Below are positions 33,493-43,414 of a stretch of DNA of 64,000 bases, piece after piece. The notes beneath the pieces are model-generated. The model did not search any database and was not told the origin of the DNA. It worked only from the letters and a program-made list of their open reading frames with translations. The stretch is from positions 96,210,656 through 96,274,655 of the forward strand of contig CM036159.1 of NCBI GenBank assembly GCA_020631735.1, in the 5' to 3' direction. Source of the stretch: Saccharum officinarum. Its lineage: Eukaryota; Streptophyta; Magnoliopsida; Poales; Poaceae. The position numbers were made by a program, and so were the translations under genes. Position 1 is the first letter of the stretch. The number at the start of each line of letters is the position of its first letter.

Positions 33493-35788
33493 TGAAAGTC
33501 CCTAGTTTGGTTTTGGCTAATTGATGAAACCTAGGACTAACCTTTGTATCTAAGTGGATGATTTAGATAAAGGTGGTCATTGCATATGAGACATGACATT
33601 GACTCATGTGACCAAGATGATGAAGACCAAGATGAGGCTTGGCTCGATGGACCGGTTGTGAAGGTGAAGGGCAAGTCGAGGCTTCGAAGCGAAGGACCAT
33701 GCGATGGTGAAGCTTGAGCAAGACTTAGCGCCGACGGACCGATGCAACGGTGAAGAGCAAGTGAAGTCAAGGTCGATGGATCGAGACGGTCATGTGATGA
33801 TATGAAGTGGATCATATCATTTGGAGAAACAAAATGGGCTCAAGGCAAAGGTATAACCATAGGGCCATTTTGTTTTACACTCAAGACACCATAGAGGGTG
33901 TGAGTGGTTTAGGATCGATAGCCGAACTATTAAGAGGGGAAGTCTTATCGGTTATTCGATGCACGGGTGCCACTAGGTGAATTCATGAAGTGCATTGCAT
34001 GTAGGGCCTAGTGAGCTAATTGGAAAACCTTTGAAAATGATTGAGAAAAAGCTAACACACAAGCACATGGAGATGTACACTTGATGGTGTTGGCACATTT
34101 GCAAAGGTGGCGTTGGTCGCGCTGTGGTTTGCGGATAGAGAGGGGTTTGGGTTCCTCTCTCCCTCCCGCCGAGCGTGTGAGCGCGGGATTCAGGCGATTT
34201 CGGGGAAATGAAATGCCTATTTTCCACTACGCCGAAAGTCGGAAAAGAAACGGAGGCGAACGGGGTAACTGAGGTGACCGGACGCTGCACCGGACGCGGT
34301 CATGGTGTGACCGGACGCGTCCGGTCAGTACAGCGCAGGAGTCGGGCGCGCGGGCTAGGGTTTGCAACCGGCGCGTCCGGTCACTCGCGGGACCGGCGCG
34401 TCCGGTCAAGTGCCCAGAAGGAACTGCGGTTCGCAAGGACGATCGGACGCGGGGCGCATCCGGTCACACGCGATCGGACGCGTCCGGTCGTCAAGGGAGC
34501 TTACTGGACTCCGACCGGACGCTGGCACTGTCGCGTCCGGTCGTTGCGAGGAGTGCGTCCGGTCGTTACGTCGCGGGCGCGTGGGTCAGTGCGATCGGCG
34601 CGTCCGGTCGTTCGACTGGCGCGTCCGGTCATCGGGACCGGCGCGTCCGGTCGTTATGAGAAGCGCGTCCGGACATAGGGTTTGACCGCTGGCGCAGTGA
34701 CCGTTGGAGGATCTAACGGTAGCATTCGAAATTTGAGGGACACGTGGACGTCGGAGGGCGACCGGACACGGTTGAGCGCGTCCAGTCAGTTTCGACCGGC
34801 GCGTCCGGTCGTCCCGGAAAAAAAAAACGGTCAGTGGAGTGGCAACGGCTCTATTTGTTTGGGGTGCTTATAAATACTCGTTGGCCGGCCCTTGGGGAGG
34901 TGGCTTGGCATTTCTAACACTCTTGTGCATCCTTTGAGCTAGAGCTACTCCTCCCACTCATCTCTCTTGCTTGATTGCAAATCAAAAGTGAGATTGAGTG
35001 ATCCCAAAGTGCATTGCATAGCTTGAGGGCATCTAGTGGCACTTATGGGTGGTTTAGCCGGTGGATTTCTTGTTAATCTTGGAGAGTACCGCTCCTAGCC
35101 GGCTTGGAGATTGTTGGAGGCGTTGGCAAGAGAAGGTGATTGTTCTTGGCCACCTCCGGTTGTTTGTAAGAGGTTCTTGTGCTTTCCTCGGCGGGACGCC
35201 AAAAGCAACTCTATTGGATTGCGCGTGTCATTGAGTTACCTCACTTGAGAGTGGTGCCTTGCGGGGCGTGCCTTGAGGGGCAAGTGACTTGAGGGTCACA
35301 CCTAGGAACCATCTAAGTGTTGGTCGACACAACCGGTGACGTAGCTTGTCGGTGCACAAGTGAACACCGGGTGAACAAAAATATTGTGTCTCTTGTCTCC
35401 CGGTGATTGGTCTACATATTGTGTTGTTGTCAATATTAATTGATTGTATATCATCTTGGTGATTGGCAACATCTTCACTCCACCGTCGGTATAAGATTCA
35501 CAATCCTCTCTCTCGCATTTACTTTTACTAGACTATCTTGTGTAGCTCTAGTGGTAGCCTTTTCTAGTAGTTGTTAGCTTGCTCACTAGTGTAAGTTAGT
35601 GACTTAGCACTTGTGTGAACTAGAGATCATAATCTACTAGACTTGTGGATAGGAGGCTTGCATCACAACCTTTGGCTAAGCAAAACTCGCTTTACGCCGT
35701 TTGTTATTCTAACAAGTTTGCTTAGTGGTGCTTGTAGAATTTTTTATATAGGCTATTCACCCCCCCTCTAGCCATCTAGGACCTTACA
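33493..35788 (+). repeat. 3' LTR of C1
   Basis: 2296 bases, TGAAAGTCCC...GGACCTTACA. The U3 holds the GACCGGACGCGTCCGGTC motif array (34275-34825), a TATA box TATAAATA (34869-34876), and the transcribed part ending in CACCCCCCCTCTAGCC. ORFs at 34080-34870 fall within the motif array and are not genes. Confidence 0.9.
34275..34825 (+). promoter_or_regulatory. GCGTCCGGTC motif array upstream of TATA (C1 LTR)
   Basis: About ten exact copies of GCGTCCGGTC plus variants (GCGCATCCGGTC, GCGTCCAGTC, GCGTCCGGAC), several as the near-palindrome GACCGGACGCGTCCGGTC. The array ends about 45 bases before the TATA box at 34869-34876, the position of a U3 enhancer. Confidence 0.6.
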
Positions 35789-35793
35789 GCTAG

Positions 35794-36037
35794 GCTGCAA
35801 AGGACGTTCACAATAGACTTAACCAAAGCGATGGAAATGAAAGTAGAGAATGATGACGAGGATGTTGGGGATGAGGTGGTAAATGAGAAGGACATACAAA
35901 TGCTACAACGATTCTGTTTAGGCGAAGCAAATGAAGACGATGTCCCATCTTCGGATACTGAGGAGTTCTTAGACATGGTTGACAGTGATGATGACACCTA
36001 TGCTCCGGCTAATCTCGATGATGCAGATTATTTCTAA
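35794..36037 (+). pseudogene. CACTA tnp2 transposase, C-terminal part
   Basis: Picks up in the same frame after the copia target duplication (LQRTFTIDLTKAMEMKVEN) and ends in an acidic tail (EEFLDMVDSDDD...DDADYF) with a TAA at 36035-36037. The frame is open from the insertion point to the stop, so this end is less damaged than the middle. Confidence 0.8.
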
Positions 36038-36170
36038 TACATGTAATATTATGTTATATTCTACTCCTGTTATGTTTTTTCTAATATTCTTAGAATCTAG
36101 GGTTTTATTTATTTTGCATATATTTCATTATGTTATTTCTAATACAACATTGTTTGTTATTTTTAAATGC

Positions 36171-38146
36171 AGGAGGTCAAGCAAAGATGTCAGGCGGACG
36201 TCAGAGGTCGATGAGCTCCCTGTACCGGGCCTCGCAGGACGACAGCAAAGGAGGGGTCGCCGCCGGAGGAAGCTGACACCACCGGAGGAGGAGGCGGTCG
36301 AGGATGAGGTGCTGGCCACGCCCGAGGCCGAGGCTCAGGCGGACGAGGGGCAGGAGGAGCCCGAGCAGGAGGATGAGCCATCGGCCGAGGCGGACAAGGG
36401 TTCGGCTGCCACAGGGGAGTCCACGCCCTACTTGCGAGGTCCTGCCAGCCTCCCGGCGCGACCGATACCACGTCACCAACGCCTAGTGATCTGCCCCGTT
36501 GGACAAAGGTACATGTTCTAACTACTTGTTCATATGATATGTTCAAAATTGAAATAGAAACTAATAATCTTTCTTAATCACTTGTGCAGGCATTGGGAGT
36601 TTGTGGAGGGTCATGACCGCAAACCCAATGGCATCCTGGGTCTCCTGTGCCGCGAGCACTACCCCCGCATAGTACAGTATGCTGGGAAGACAGAGCCGGC
36701 CTACACCTTTGACCACTACACTCTCGCCCCGGACCCGGACTACCCCCAACAAGGCGGCGAGGGTCAGAGCGGAGCTGTGGGTAAGTTTTCGTCACACAAC
36801 ATCGCATTCATCGTACTTTTCTTGAATTACTTAGAGTTTGTATTGCTTCTGTATACAGGACTTCTACAGGTGCGAGCAGAGGAAGGAGGCTCAAGCGGAG
36901 GTTGTGAGTACTAGGGCCTGCAAGAAGCTCATCACCGACATCATCTACGAGACGAGACTTCAGGCCATCGTCAACTACAACGCCACGGTCGAAGGACGGA
37001 GGGTGTCGAAGGTCGAGGCGAGAGGCATGACGCTGAGTCGGGCGCAGTACATTCAGGTAAGTGATTCCTTTTGAGATTAAGCTATGCTCATTTCATCTAA
37101 GACTTATATGTGAAATACTTGATGATGTGCAGATGGTCCCCTAATGGTGCCAGTCGTTTCCCGAGTGCTGGGAGATGATCGTGGACCGGTGGCTATTCGA
37201 AGAGTGGACCGCCCAGCACGCCAAGGGCAGGAGGCGTGTCTGCAGATGCCAGGTGTACCACACCACCAGGGCAACCGCAACCTCGTTGAGTACGCACAAG
37301 CTTGGGTACGTGAAACACTTTATGTATTCTAACGCTCAAATGTTGTCTGATTACTAATCATCTTGTTGTCTTCCTCGTAGACGGCATCACACGGTGGCCA
37401 GCCTTGCAGCACGTTCACGACATACACCATGTCCCACAAGGGCAAGGCCACCGCACCAGAGACCTCCTACAACCCCGACGACCCCTCCCCCCGAGGCGTA
37501 CACCAACTCCAGCGTCCACACCCGCCTCACTGACTACACAGAGGCGGCAAGGGCGGTCCATGGTGTCGACTTTGATCCGGGCAGCGAGGACCTGGACGGA
37601 AGCATCGTGATGAGGGTTGGAGGAGGCAAGAAGCACGGGCAGTACTAGCTTGGCGACGGTGTCATCGACTCGTCCTCCACTCCCACTCTAGCCCAGCTCC
37701 GAGCACAGAGCACGAGCGGGAGCGTCCCCATACGCCCATGCCCGTCGCCTTCGCAGTCGCGGGTCGCCGAGCTCGAGGTTATTTCTGTTTTACTCATCGT
37801 ACATTGATGTTTAAATGTTTGCATTGTTCTAACATTCCCTTTGTATTATCGCAGGCCCGCCTGGAAAGAGACAGGAAGGAGCGTCAGCAGATGGAGGCCC
37901 AGATGCGGTCCCAGATGGAGGCCCGGTTGGAGGCCCAAGCTAAGCAGATGGCAGACCTCATCACGTTCATGGCCTCCCAGGGCATGCAGGTGCCCGCAAC
38001 GCTCATGGCTCCTCTGCCGCCTTCTCAGAACGTGGATGCTACTCCTGTGAGTATCGATTCCTCAGTGTTTTGTTTCTGCATTTGCTTGTCTGACATAGAC
38101 GTCTACTTTTTGCAGCCTCCATCGGCGGGTTCGAACAACCCGTAAG
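36171..38146 (+). pseudogene. CACTA second gene, Transposase_24 (Ptta/En/Spm) domain, multi-exon, degraded
   Basis: Coding blocks separated by AT-rich introns: an acidic N-terminal exon from the ATG at 36187 (MSGGRQRSMSSLYRAS) that changes frame to reach YLRGPASLPARPIP (about 36435-36475); HWEFVEGHDRKPNGILGLLC (36590-36780); DFYRCEQRKEAQAEVVSTRA (36860-37055); CWEMIVDRWLFEEWTAQHAK (37160-37310); SYNPDDPSPPEAYTNSSVHT (37381-37730); ARLERDRKERQQMEAQMRSQ, a predicted coiled coil (37855-38047); and a short last exon to the stop at 38144. Family members have the same exon order. Stops (37142, 37648) and frame changes make it a pseudogene. Proteins of this kind are thought to assist TNP2 by DNA binding. 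Confidence 0.75.
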
Positions 38147-38447
38147 CGCCTGGATGGAACACGCCCGGGGGTCAAGGCGACACTACTTCTCCGGGGTGGC
38201 CAGGGCAAGGTTGGCCTTGAGTGTGTTTAGAGTGTCGGCTCTAGTAGATTGTGAACTTTAGATTGAAAACTTATCTTGTTTCGATGATAACTTGTGATGG
38301 TTAACTTTTGTTTGCTTCAAATATTGTGATCAATGTGCTATATGCGTGGTGTATGTGAACGTGACATATATGTGATGAATGTGATATGTATATGTGATGA
38401 ATGTAATTTGTATATGTAATGAAATGGAAAATTAAAAGAAATTTTTT

Positions 38448-38835
38448 CCCACTTTGCCGAGGATTGCTCTCGGCAAAGGGTGTCTTTGCCGAGCGCAATG
38501 ACCATTGCACTCGACAAAGCTAGGGAACAAGGCTGTCAGAATAGCCATGTCCCAGCTTTGCCGAGCGCAATGACCGTTGCACTCGGCAAAGGATAGGGTT
38601 TGCCGAGAGCTTGGCCAGACTGGCTCTCGGCAAAGAGGTTTTTTTAAAAAAAAAAAAGAAAAAATGTTTGCCGAGAGCCATGCCAGCAAGGTTCTCGACA
38701 AAGTTTTTAAAAAAAAACAAAAAGAAAAATATTTACCGATAAACGGCTCTCGGCAAAGAAGGCTTTGTCGATCGGATTTTCATCGAGACCGTTTTACCGA
38801 GAGCTGCGCTAGACAAAAGTTTTGCCGAGATACCA
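38448..38835. repeat. CACTA 3' subterminal repeats (TTTGCCGAG)
   Basis: About a dozen copies of TTTGCCGAG/CTCGGCAAA and close variants alternate in direct and inverted orientation, with A-rich runs between. Such clustered short repeats are transposase-binding sites in the CACTA superfamily. No CACTA-type terminus with 3-base duplication follows, so the outermost end appears lost or diverged. Confidence 0.8.
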
Positions 38836-38840
38836 AACAT

Positions 38841-39443
38841 GTGGTCGCGGCGAGGCATCGGTCAGGTGGACCTAACGATTTCCACATGCTGATTCGGTGG
38901 AGGGGGAACGGAGTTGACCATATTCCCAGTGCCGGCGGTGGTCTCGTGGGCGGGGCGGGGCCCAAAGCCGAGTGGCCCAGAAACGGCCGCACGCACGCTC
39001 GCGTCGTCGTCGCACGGCCGGACCAGTCGGCAGAGGCACTGTTCACGAAAGCAGGCCTTGTTTGTTTGCTCCTTCCGGGGAGGTAGCTAGCTCTTGGCCG
39101 CGCGCGACCGTGGCGTGGCTAGCTGCATCACTGGCACACGGAAAGTGCACGCTGCTGATTGCACGAGAGGGACGAAGAAACGGGTGTCCACTGTCCAGGA
39201 CGGCGCGCACGAGACGGTCACGATCTCCAACGACGGGGAGGGGTGTGGCGCGCGCGCAACGAGCTATGAACCCAAAGTCCGGAGCCGACCGGCGCACGGG
39301 CAGGCGCTGGGTCGGAGCCGTGTGCCGTGCCGCCGCTCGCGGACGCGCCGCCCGTGCGCGCAGGAATTGACTGCGCCGCGCGTGCTCGCTCTCCGCCTTT
39401 TCCACCCATGCGATGCGAGCGAGGAGAGAGAGACCACCGAGGT
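38841..39443 (+). promoter_or_regulatory. Upstream region of the SDR gene
   Basis: GC-rich, CpG-dense DNA leading to the TATA box at 39444. Contains GGGCGGGGCGGGG-type boxes near 38950. Long frames here on both strands (39043-39909 minus, 39094 plus) run through the gene's first exon and are shadows. Confidence 0.4.
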
Positions 39444-39452
39444 GTATATAAA
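39444..39452 (+). promoter_or_regulatory. TATA box of the SDR gene
   Basis: TATATAAAT about 115 bases upstream of the chosen ATG, followed by a CT-rich 5' UTR (CCCCTCCCTCCCTCCCTCCC near 39485). Confidence 0.7.
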
Positions 39453-39562
39453 TGCCAGGTTTAATTCCACTCCCCACTTCAGCCCCCCTCCCTCCCTCCC
39501 TCCCGTTGGCAGCATCATCCATCACCTCGCTCCGACTCGCCGGCGCCGCCCGCTTGCCGGGG

Positions 39563-41675
39563 ATGCTGCGAGCGGTGCGGTACCTGCTGGGGTCGCCGGC
39601 CGCCAGCGGGTTCGGGTCGAGATCGACGGCGGAGGAGGTGACCCCGGACCTGGGAGGGACGACGGCCATCATCACGGGCGCCACGTCGGGGATCGGCGCG
39701 GAGACGGCGCGCGTGCTGGCGAAGCGCGGCGCCCGCGTGGTGATCCCGGCGCGGAGCGCCAAGGCGGCGGAGGACGTGCGCGCGCGCATCGTGGCCGAGT
39801 GCCCCGCCGCCGACGTCCTCGTGCTCCCGCTCGACCTCAGCTCGCTCGCGTCCGTGCGCGCCTTCGCCGACAGGTTCCTCGAGCTCGGCCTGCCGCTCCA
39901 CCTCCTCATGTACGTCGCCCAGTCACTCGGCTTTCCTTTCCTTTTGCTCCCTCGCGTCTCCTACGCCAGACGTCTCTCTGTGGAGTGCGCGGTGCGCCTG
40001 CTTGTTCGCTCCATGGACCGATCGTCTCGTGCGCTTGTCGGGCCACGGTCACCACACGCATGTATGTGCATGTCTGGCTGTGCGTGCAGAAACAATGCCG
40101 GCAAGTTCTCGCACGGGCAGCTGGCGCTCTCGGAGGACGGCGTGGAGATGACCTTCGCCACCAACTACCTAGGGCACTTCCTGCTGACGAAGCTGCTGGC
40201 GGCGCGGATGGCGGAGACGGCGGCGGCCACGGGCGTGCAGGGCCGCATCGTCAACGTGTCGTCCAGCGTGCACGGCTGGTTCGCCGGCGACTGGGCCGAG
40301 TACCTGCACCTCGTCACGCGCCGCAAGATGTAAGTCTGTACCTGGCATGGCTTCTTACAACATTTTGTGGTGTCGTCGTTAGCCTGACAACAACCTCGCA
40401 TTGTGTTGGCAATGGCATGTGGGCTGGCAGACCCTACGACGCGACGCAGGCGTACGCGGTGTCCAAGCTCGCCAACGTGCTGCACACCCGGGAGCTCGCC
40501 GCTCGCCTGCAGGTCTGTCCGTCCGTCCGTCCCTCTCGGCTCTCGCTAATGGGGGATGTCATGTTCCTGATGGCCGGGTCGGTCGGTTTCGTTTCACCAG
40601 GAAATGGGCGCCAACGTGACGGTGAACTGCGTGCACCCGGGCATCGTCAGGACCCGCCTCAACCGCGACCGCGAAGGCGTCCTCACCGGTGAGAAGAAAA
40701 CTGACAACGGACTGTCTGTCAGCTAGCTGACTCGTTCGTCTGAATGACTCTGAGGAATGGAGAGAGTAAATTTTGTGTTTGCAGATCTGGTGTTCCTGCT
40801 GCTGTCCAAGCTGCTGAAAACGATCCCTCAGGTGATTAATTAACGTACCCTCACCAAATCCCTTTAAATTTATTCCCTGCTCCATGTGTTGGGTCCCGTG
40901 CACACACAAACACTCTCTCTCTACCTCTAGTAGTGTTGTAGGAGTACTCCTATGCGTTGGTCTGTAATTATTGCAGCATCCACTGTGGCCTTGTTTAGTT
41001 TCCAAATTCAACCTCAAATTCCAATATGCAAAAAGATGATTTCCCATCACATCAAAATATCGGTAAATGCATGGAGTACTAAATGTAGATGAAATCAAAA
41101 ACTAATTGCACAGTTTTGTTGTACTTTGCGAGACGAACATTTTGAGTCTAATTAATTATTTTTTGGATAATTTTTTACACTAAAAAACAAAAGCTGCTAT
41201 AGCAACTAGAGCCGATTCGGCCACCGAATCCTGTATCTAAACACGGCCTATAAACCTCTCTGTACTAGGAGTAGTCTGTAATAAACCCCACCGCGGTCGC
41301 CGTAAGTGGCCTGGCCACCCGGTGAATCCACTGCCACTGAGCCTGAGCTCACCTCCTCCCTCCCACTGCGCAATGCGCATGCAGGCTGCGGCGACCACGT
41401 GCTACGTGGCGGCCCACCCGAGGGTGGCCGGCGTGTCCGGCCGCTACTTCGCCGACTGCAACGAGGCGCTGCCGTCGCCGGCCGCCACCGACCGCCACGA
41501 GGCCGCGCGCCTCTGGCGGGTCTCCGAGGCCATCATCGACGGCTGCACCAGCACCAGCACCGGCCATCCCCAGCAGGACTGCACAGCTGCTCCGCTACTA
41601 CGATTCCTCCCCGCCCAGACACAGACACAGACACAGACAGGAGCTTCTTCGTCGCCTCGTCGTCGAGCCTGCTGA
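39563..41675 (+). CDS. Short-chain dehydrogenase/reductase, TIC32-like (6 exons)
   Basis: Exons 39563-39909, 40090-40329, 40431-40512, 40601-40688, 40785-40831 and 41385-41675 all have GT-AG borders and keep one frame: 364 codons. It encodes an NAD(P)-dependent oxidoreductase of the classical SDR type, closest in layout to plant TIC32/retinol-dehydrogenase-like proteins. Visible: cofactor motif TGATSGIG (residues 38-45), NNAG (117-120), Asn141, the Ser-rich strand VNVSSS (171-175), catalytic YAVSK (Y204/K208), and CVHPGIVRTRL. TIC32 is a chloroplast inner-envelope NADPH-dependent protein; localisation here is inferred only. I rejected an in-frame ATG at 39452 because it overlaps the TATA box. 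Odd points: the tail carries an ACACAG microsatellite read as TQTQTQTQTG, making it longer than usual, and intron 5 holds a MITE. Confidence 0.92.
40987..41248. mobile_element. Tourist-like MITE in intron 5 of the SDR gene
   Basis: Ends GGCCTTGTTTAG and CTAAACACGGCC with the family interior (GAAATCAAAAACTAATTGCA, GCGAGACGAACATTTTGAG). It accounts for about half of the 553-base intron. Confidence 0.75.
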
Positions 41676-43033
41676 ATGCTGATCCGGCTCCAGCATGTCC
41701 GTCCTTTGGTTTTTCGCCGCTGCGTCTCCTTGCGAGATGCGTGTACAATACTTATACATATCCGATCGATCCCGTCCTAGCAGCATTATAAATACAGCTT
41801 GTAGCATACTCCTGTCCTATATACTATACACCATTTGTTTACTTAGTACTCGTACTCCAAATCCAATCAGTAGCTAGCAGTATCCAACGCTGTAGTAGTA
41901 GTAGTAGTAGTAATAGTTCTGTGTTTGTGTGTGTCTGAAGTCTGTTTGGACTCCGAACATTGAAGCTGTACCATCTACTTACTTGACCTGTGCTGCGTAC
42001 TTGGTGTCGATCGGTGCCGGAACAGTGGGCAGCAAGCAAGTACTGTACTCTACGACGTGCGCTTGCTTGCTTTTGTTTGTCCTCCTGCACCAGCAGTATA
42101 TCATCAGCATGGCATCCATCATCCATTGGTGTCAGTCAGTGAGATACGCGTGCATGCATCCATCATCCATGATCCATGCATGCGCGCCCAGCGGCTCTGC
42201 TCTGTGTCCATCTCCATCCGCTGCCGGGCAGGGCTCTAGTTTATCCGTTGGTGTCAGCAAAGGTGACATGTCGAGACACGGCGCACGGCCGGGCAGCTGC
42301 ATCTCTCGCTTGCGTGCAAGTACGAGCTGCTGCACGCACGGGTGGATGAGTTGCCGAATTGTCTTGTTCGATTGGATCCATCGACCAGGACAGAGGACAC
42401 CACCACAGGCCTCCAGCCTCCTGTTGGGGCGACTTCGGAATTGTGAAAAAGGAAGAGTGGGTACCGTGACTGCGAGTGAGTGATCCTTCCCTTCCATCTG
42501 ATCTGATTCTGAATTTCTGGTCGATCTCAATCATTGCCAGCATTTGGATCTTGGTCCTTGGATGGGTGCTTCTAGGAACTCGCTTGCCTTTGTGGGATGG
42601 GGTGAGACAGGGATAGAGCATGCCGCCGATAGGTGACGATGTCCATGTCTGCAATTCTCTCTTCGTCTTGTTGTGTTTGTGCATGATAATCACACCCTAC
42701 CAGACACACACAACAATAAAAAGGCGATAATCATGCATTCTGTATCGGGCAGCGATTAGATGACTAAACACCTATGCTTGCATGATACAAAAGGCTTTCT
42801 GTGCTAATTATTGAGAGCTACATATACTATACACAGGTCTGCTCAAACCTAAGCTAAGCGCCACCGCTAACACCACCAGAAATGGACAGCGTAACATATA
42901 TAGGAGTAGTGTTTTAGGTTCAGCGTGATTATTCTATTTCCAATCTTTTTCTTGCACCATGACGAGTACGACTTGGTTGTACGAATTGCATTTCCCTTGC
43001 TCCTCAAATTTTGCATATGTTCAGATAACCTTG
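41676..43033. other. 3' UTR and spacer after the SDR gene
   Basis: Likely includes the SDR 3' UTR. A (GTA)7 microsatellite lies at 41892-41912. ORFs up to 184 codons (41929-42693, both strands) have no recognisable domain or splice structure. Confidence 0.5.
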
Positions 43034-43414
43034 TAAACTAACGTTTGGTTAAATTTACTCCTTCCAACTAATGCAGTTGCTCCAATTTACATCTTAACAA
43101 GATTTGTCTTTTTTATTTCTCCACGTACAAGTTATGTTTAAATTTAAAATTTTGTGAGGTGATAGAGAACATCATATTTTGTGTTAAAAAATACATTATG
43201 AACTTTTCATTAAATTTCTCAACATATCAAATTAATAGCGAAAAATTTAAGATGTACTTTTAAACATAAAGTATGATGTACTCTATCACCTTGCAAAATT
43301 TGAAATTAAAACTCGAATTGTACGTGGAGAAACAAAAAATAACAAATCTTGTTAAACGGTGAACTGAACCAACTAGAATAGTTGGAGGAGTAAATCAAAC
43401 CAAACATTAGTTTA
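43034..43414. mobile_element. Fold-back MITE
   Basis: Long terminal inverted repeats: TAAACTAACGTTTGGTT...TTTACTCCTTCCAACTA at the left mirrors TAGTTGGAGGAGTAAAT...AACCAAACATTAGTTTA at the right. The inner arms also pair (CCACGTACAA near 43125 with TTGTACGTGG near 43318). AT-rich, no coding capacity. No target duplication was found, so the superfamily is undetermined. Confidence 0.75.

Larger units (their letters stand above)
29671..35788 (+). mobile_element. Copia (SIRE/Maximus-like) retrotransposon C1 with internal deletion
   Basis: Bounded by the 5-base target duplication GCTAG (29666-29670 and 35789-35793), inserted in the DUF4216 part of tnp2. It keeps 70 bases of 5' LTR, then jumps into the integrase coding region, so most of the 5' LTR, the primer site, gag, protease and the integrase zinc finger are gone. 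The rest (integrase core, RT, RNase H, 1.2 kb 3' non-coding, polypurine tract, 2296-base 3' LTR) is intact. Its pol matches copia C2 (54668-57601, minus) almost residue for residue. Confidence 0.9.
9691..38840 (+). mobile_element. CACTA (En/Spm) DNA transposon, fragmented by nested insertions
   Basis: Plus-strand order: leader hairpin, tnp2 transposase (9965-10391, 26721-29665, 35794-36037), a second multi-exon gene with the plant Transposase_24 (Ptta/En/Spm) domain (36171-38146), and subterminal TTTGCCGAG repeats (38448-38835). Removing the gypsy insertion (10392-26720) and the copia insertion (29671-35788 plus TSD) rejoins tnp2 in order. Neither CACTA terminus could be identified: the left edge given is where recognisable sequence begins and the right edge is the last subterminal repeat. 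Both genes carry stops and frameshifts, so the element is not autonomous now. Confidence 0.8.

Noticed and set aside
39452..39562. Upstream in-frame ATG extending the SDR protein by 37 residues
   Set aside because: The ATG overlaps the TATA box, so it should not be in the mRNA; the family N-terminus fits the ATG at 39563.
39094..40692. 532-codon plus-strand frame across the SDR gene
   Set aside because: Out of frame with the conserved SDR exons and reads through introns; Arg/Gly/Ala-rich shadow.
41929..42693. ORFs of 150-184 codons after the SDR gene
   Set aside because: No domain, overlapping opposite-strand frames, and located in likely 3' UTR/spacer.
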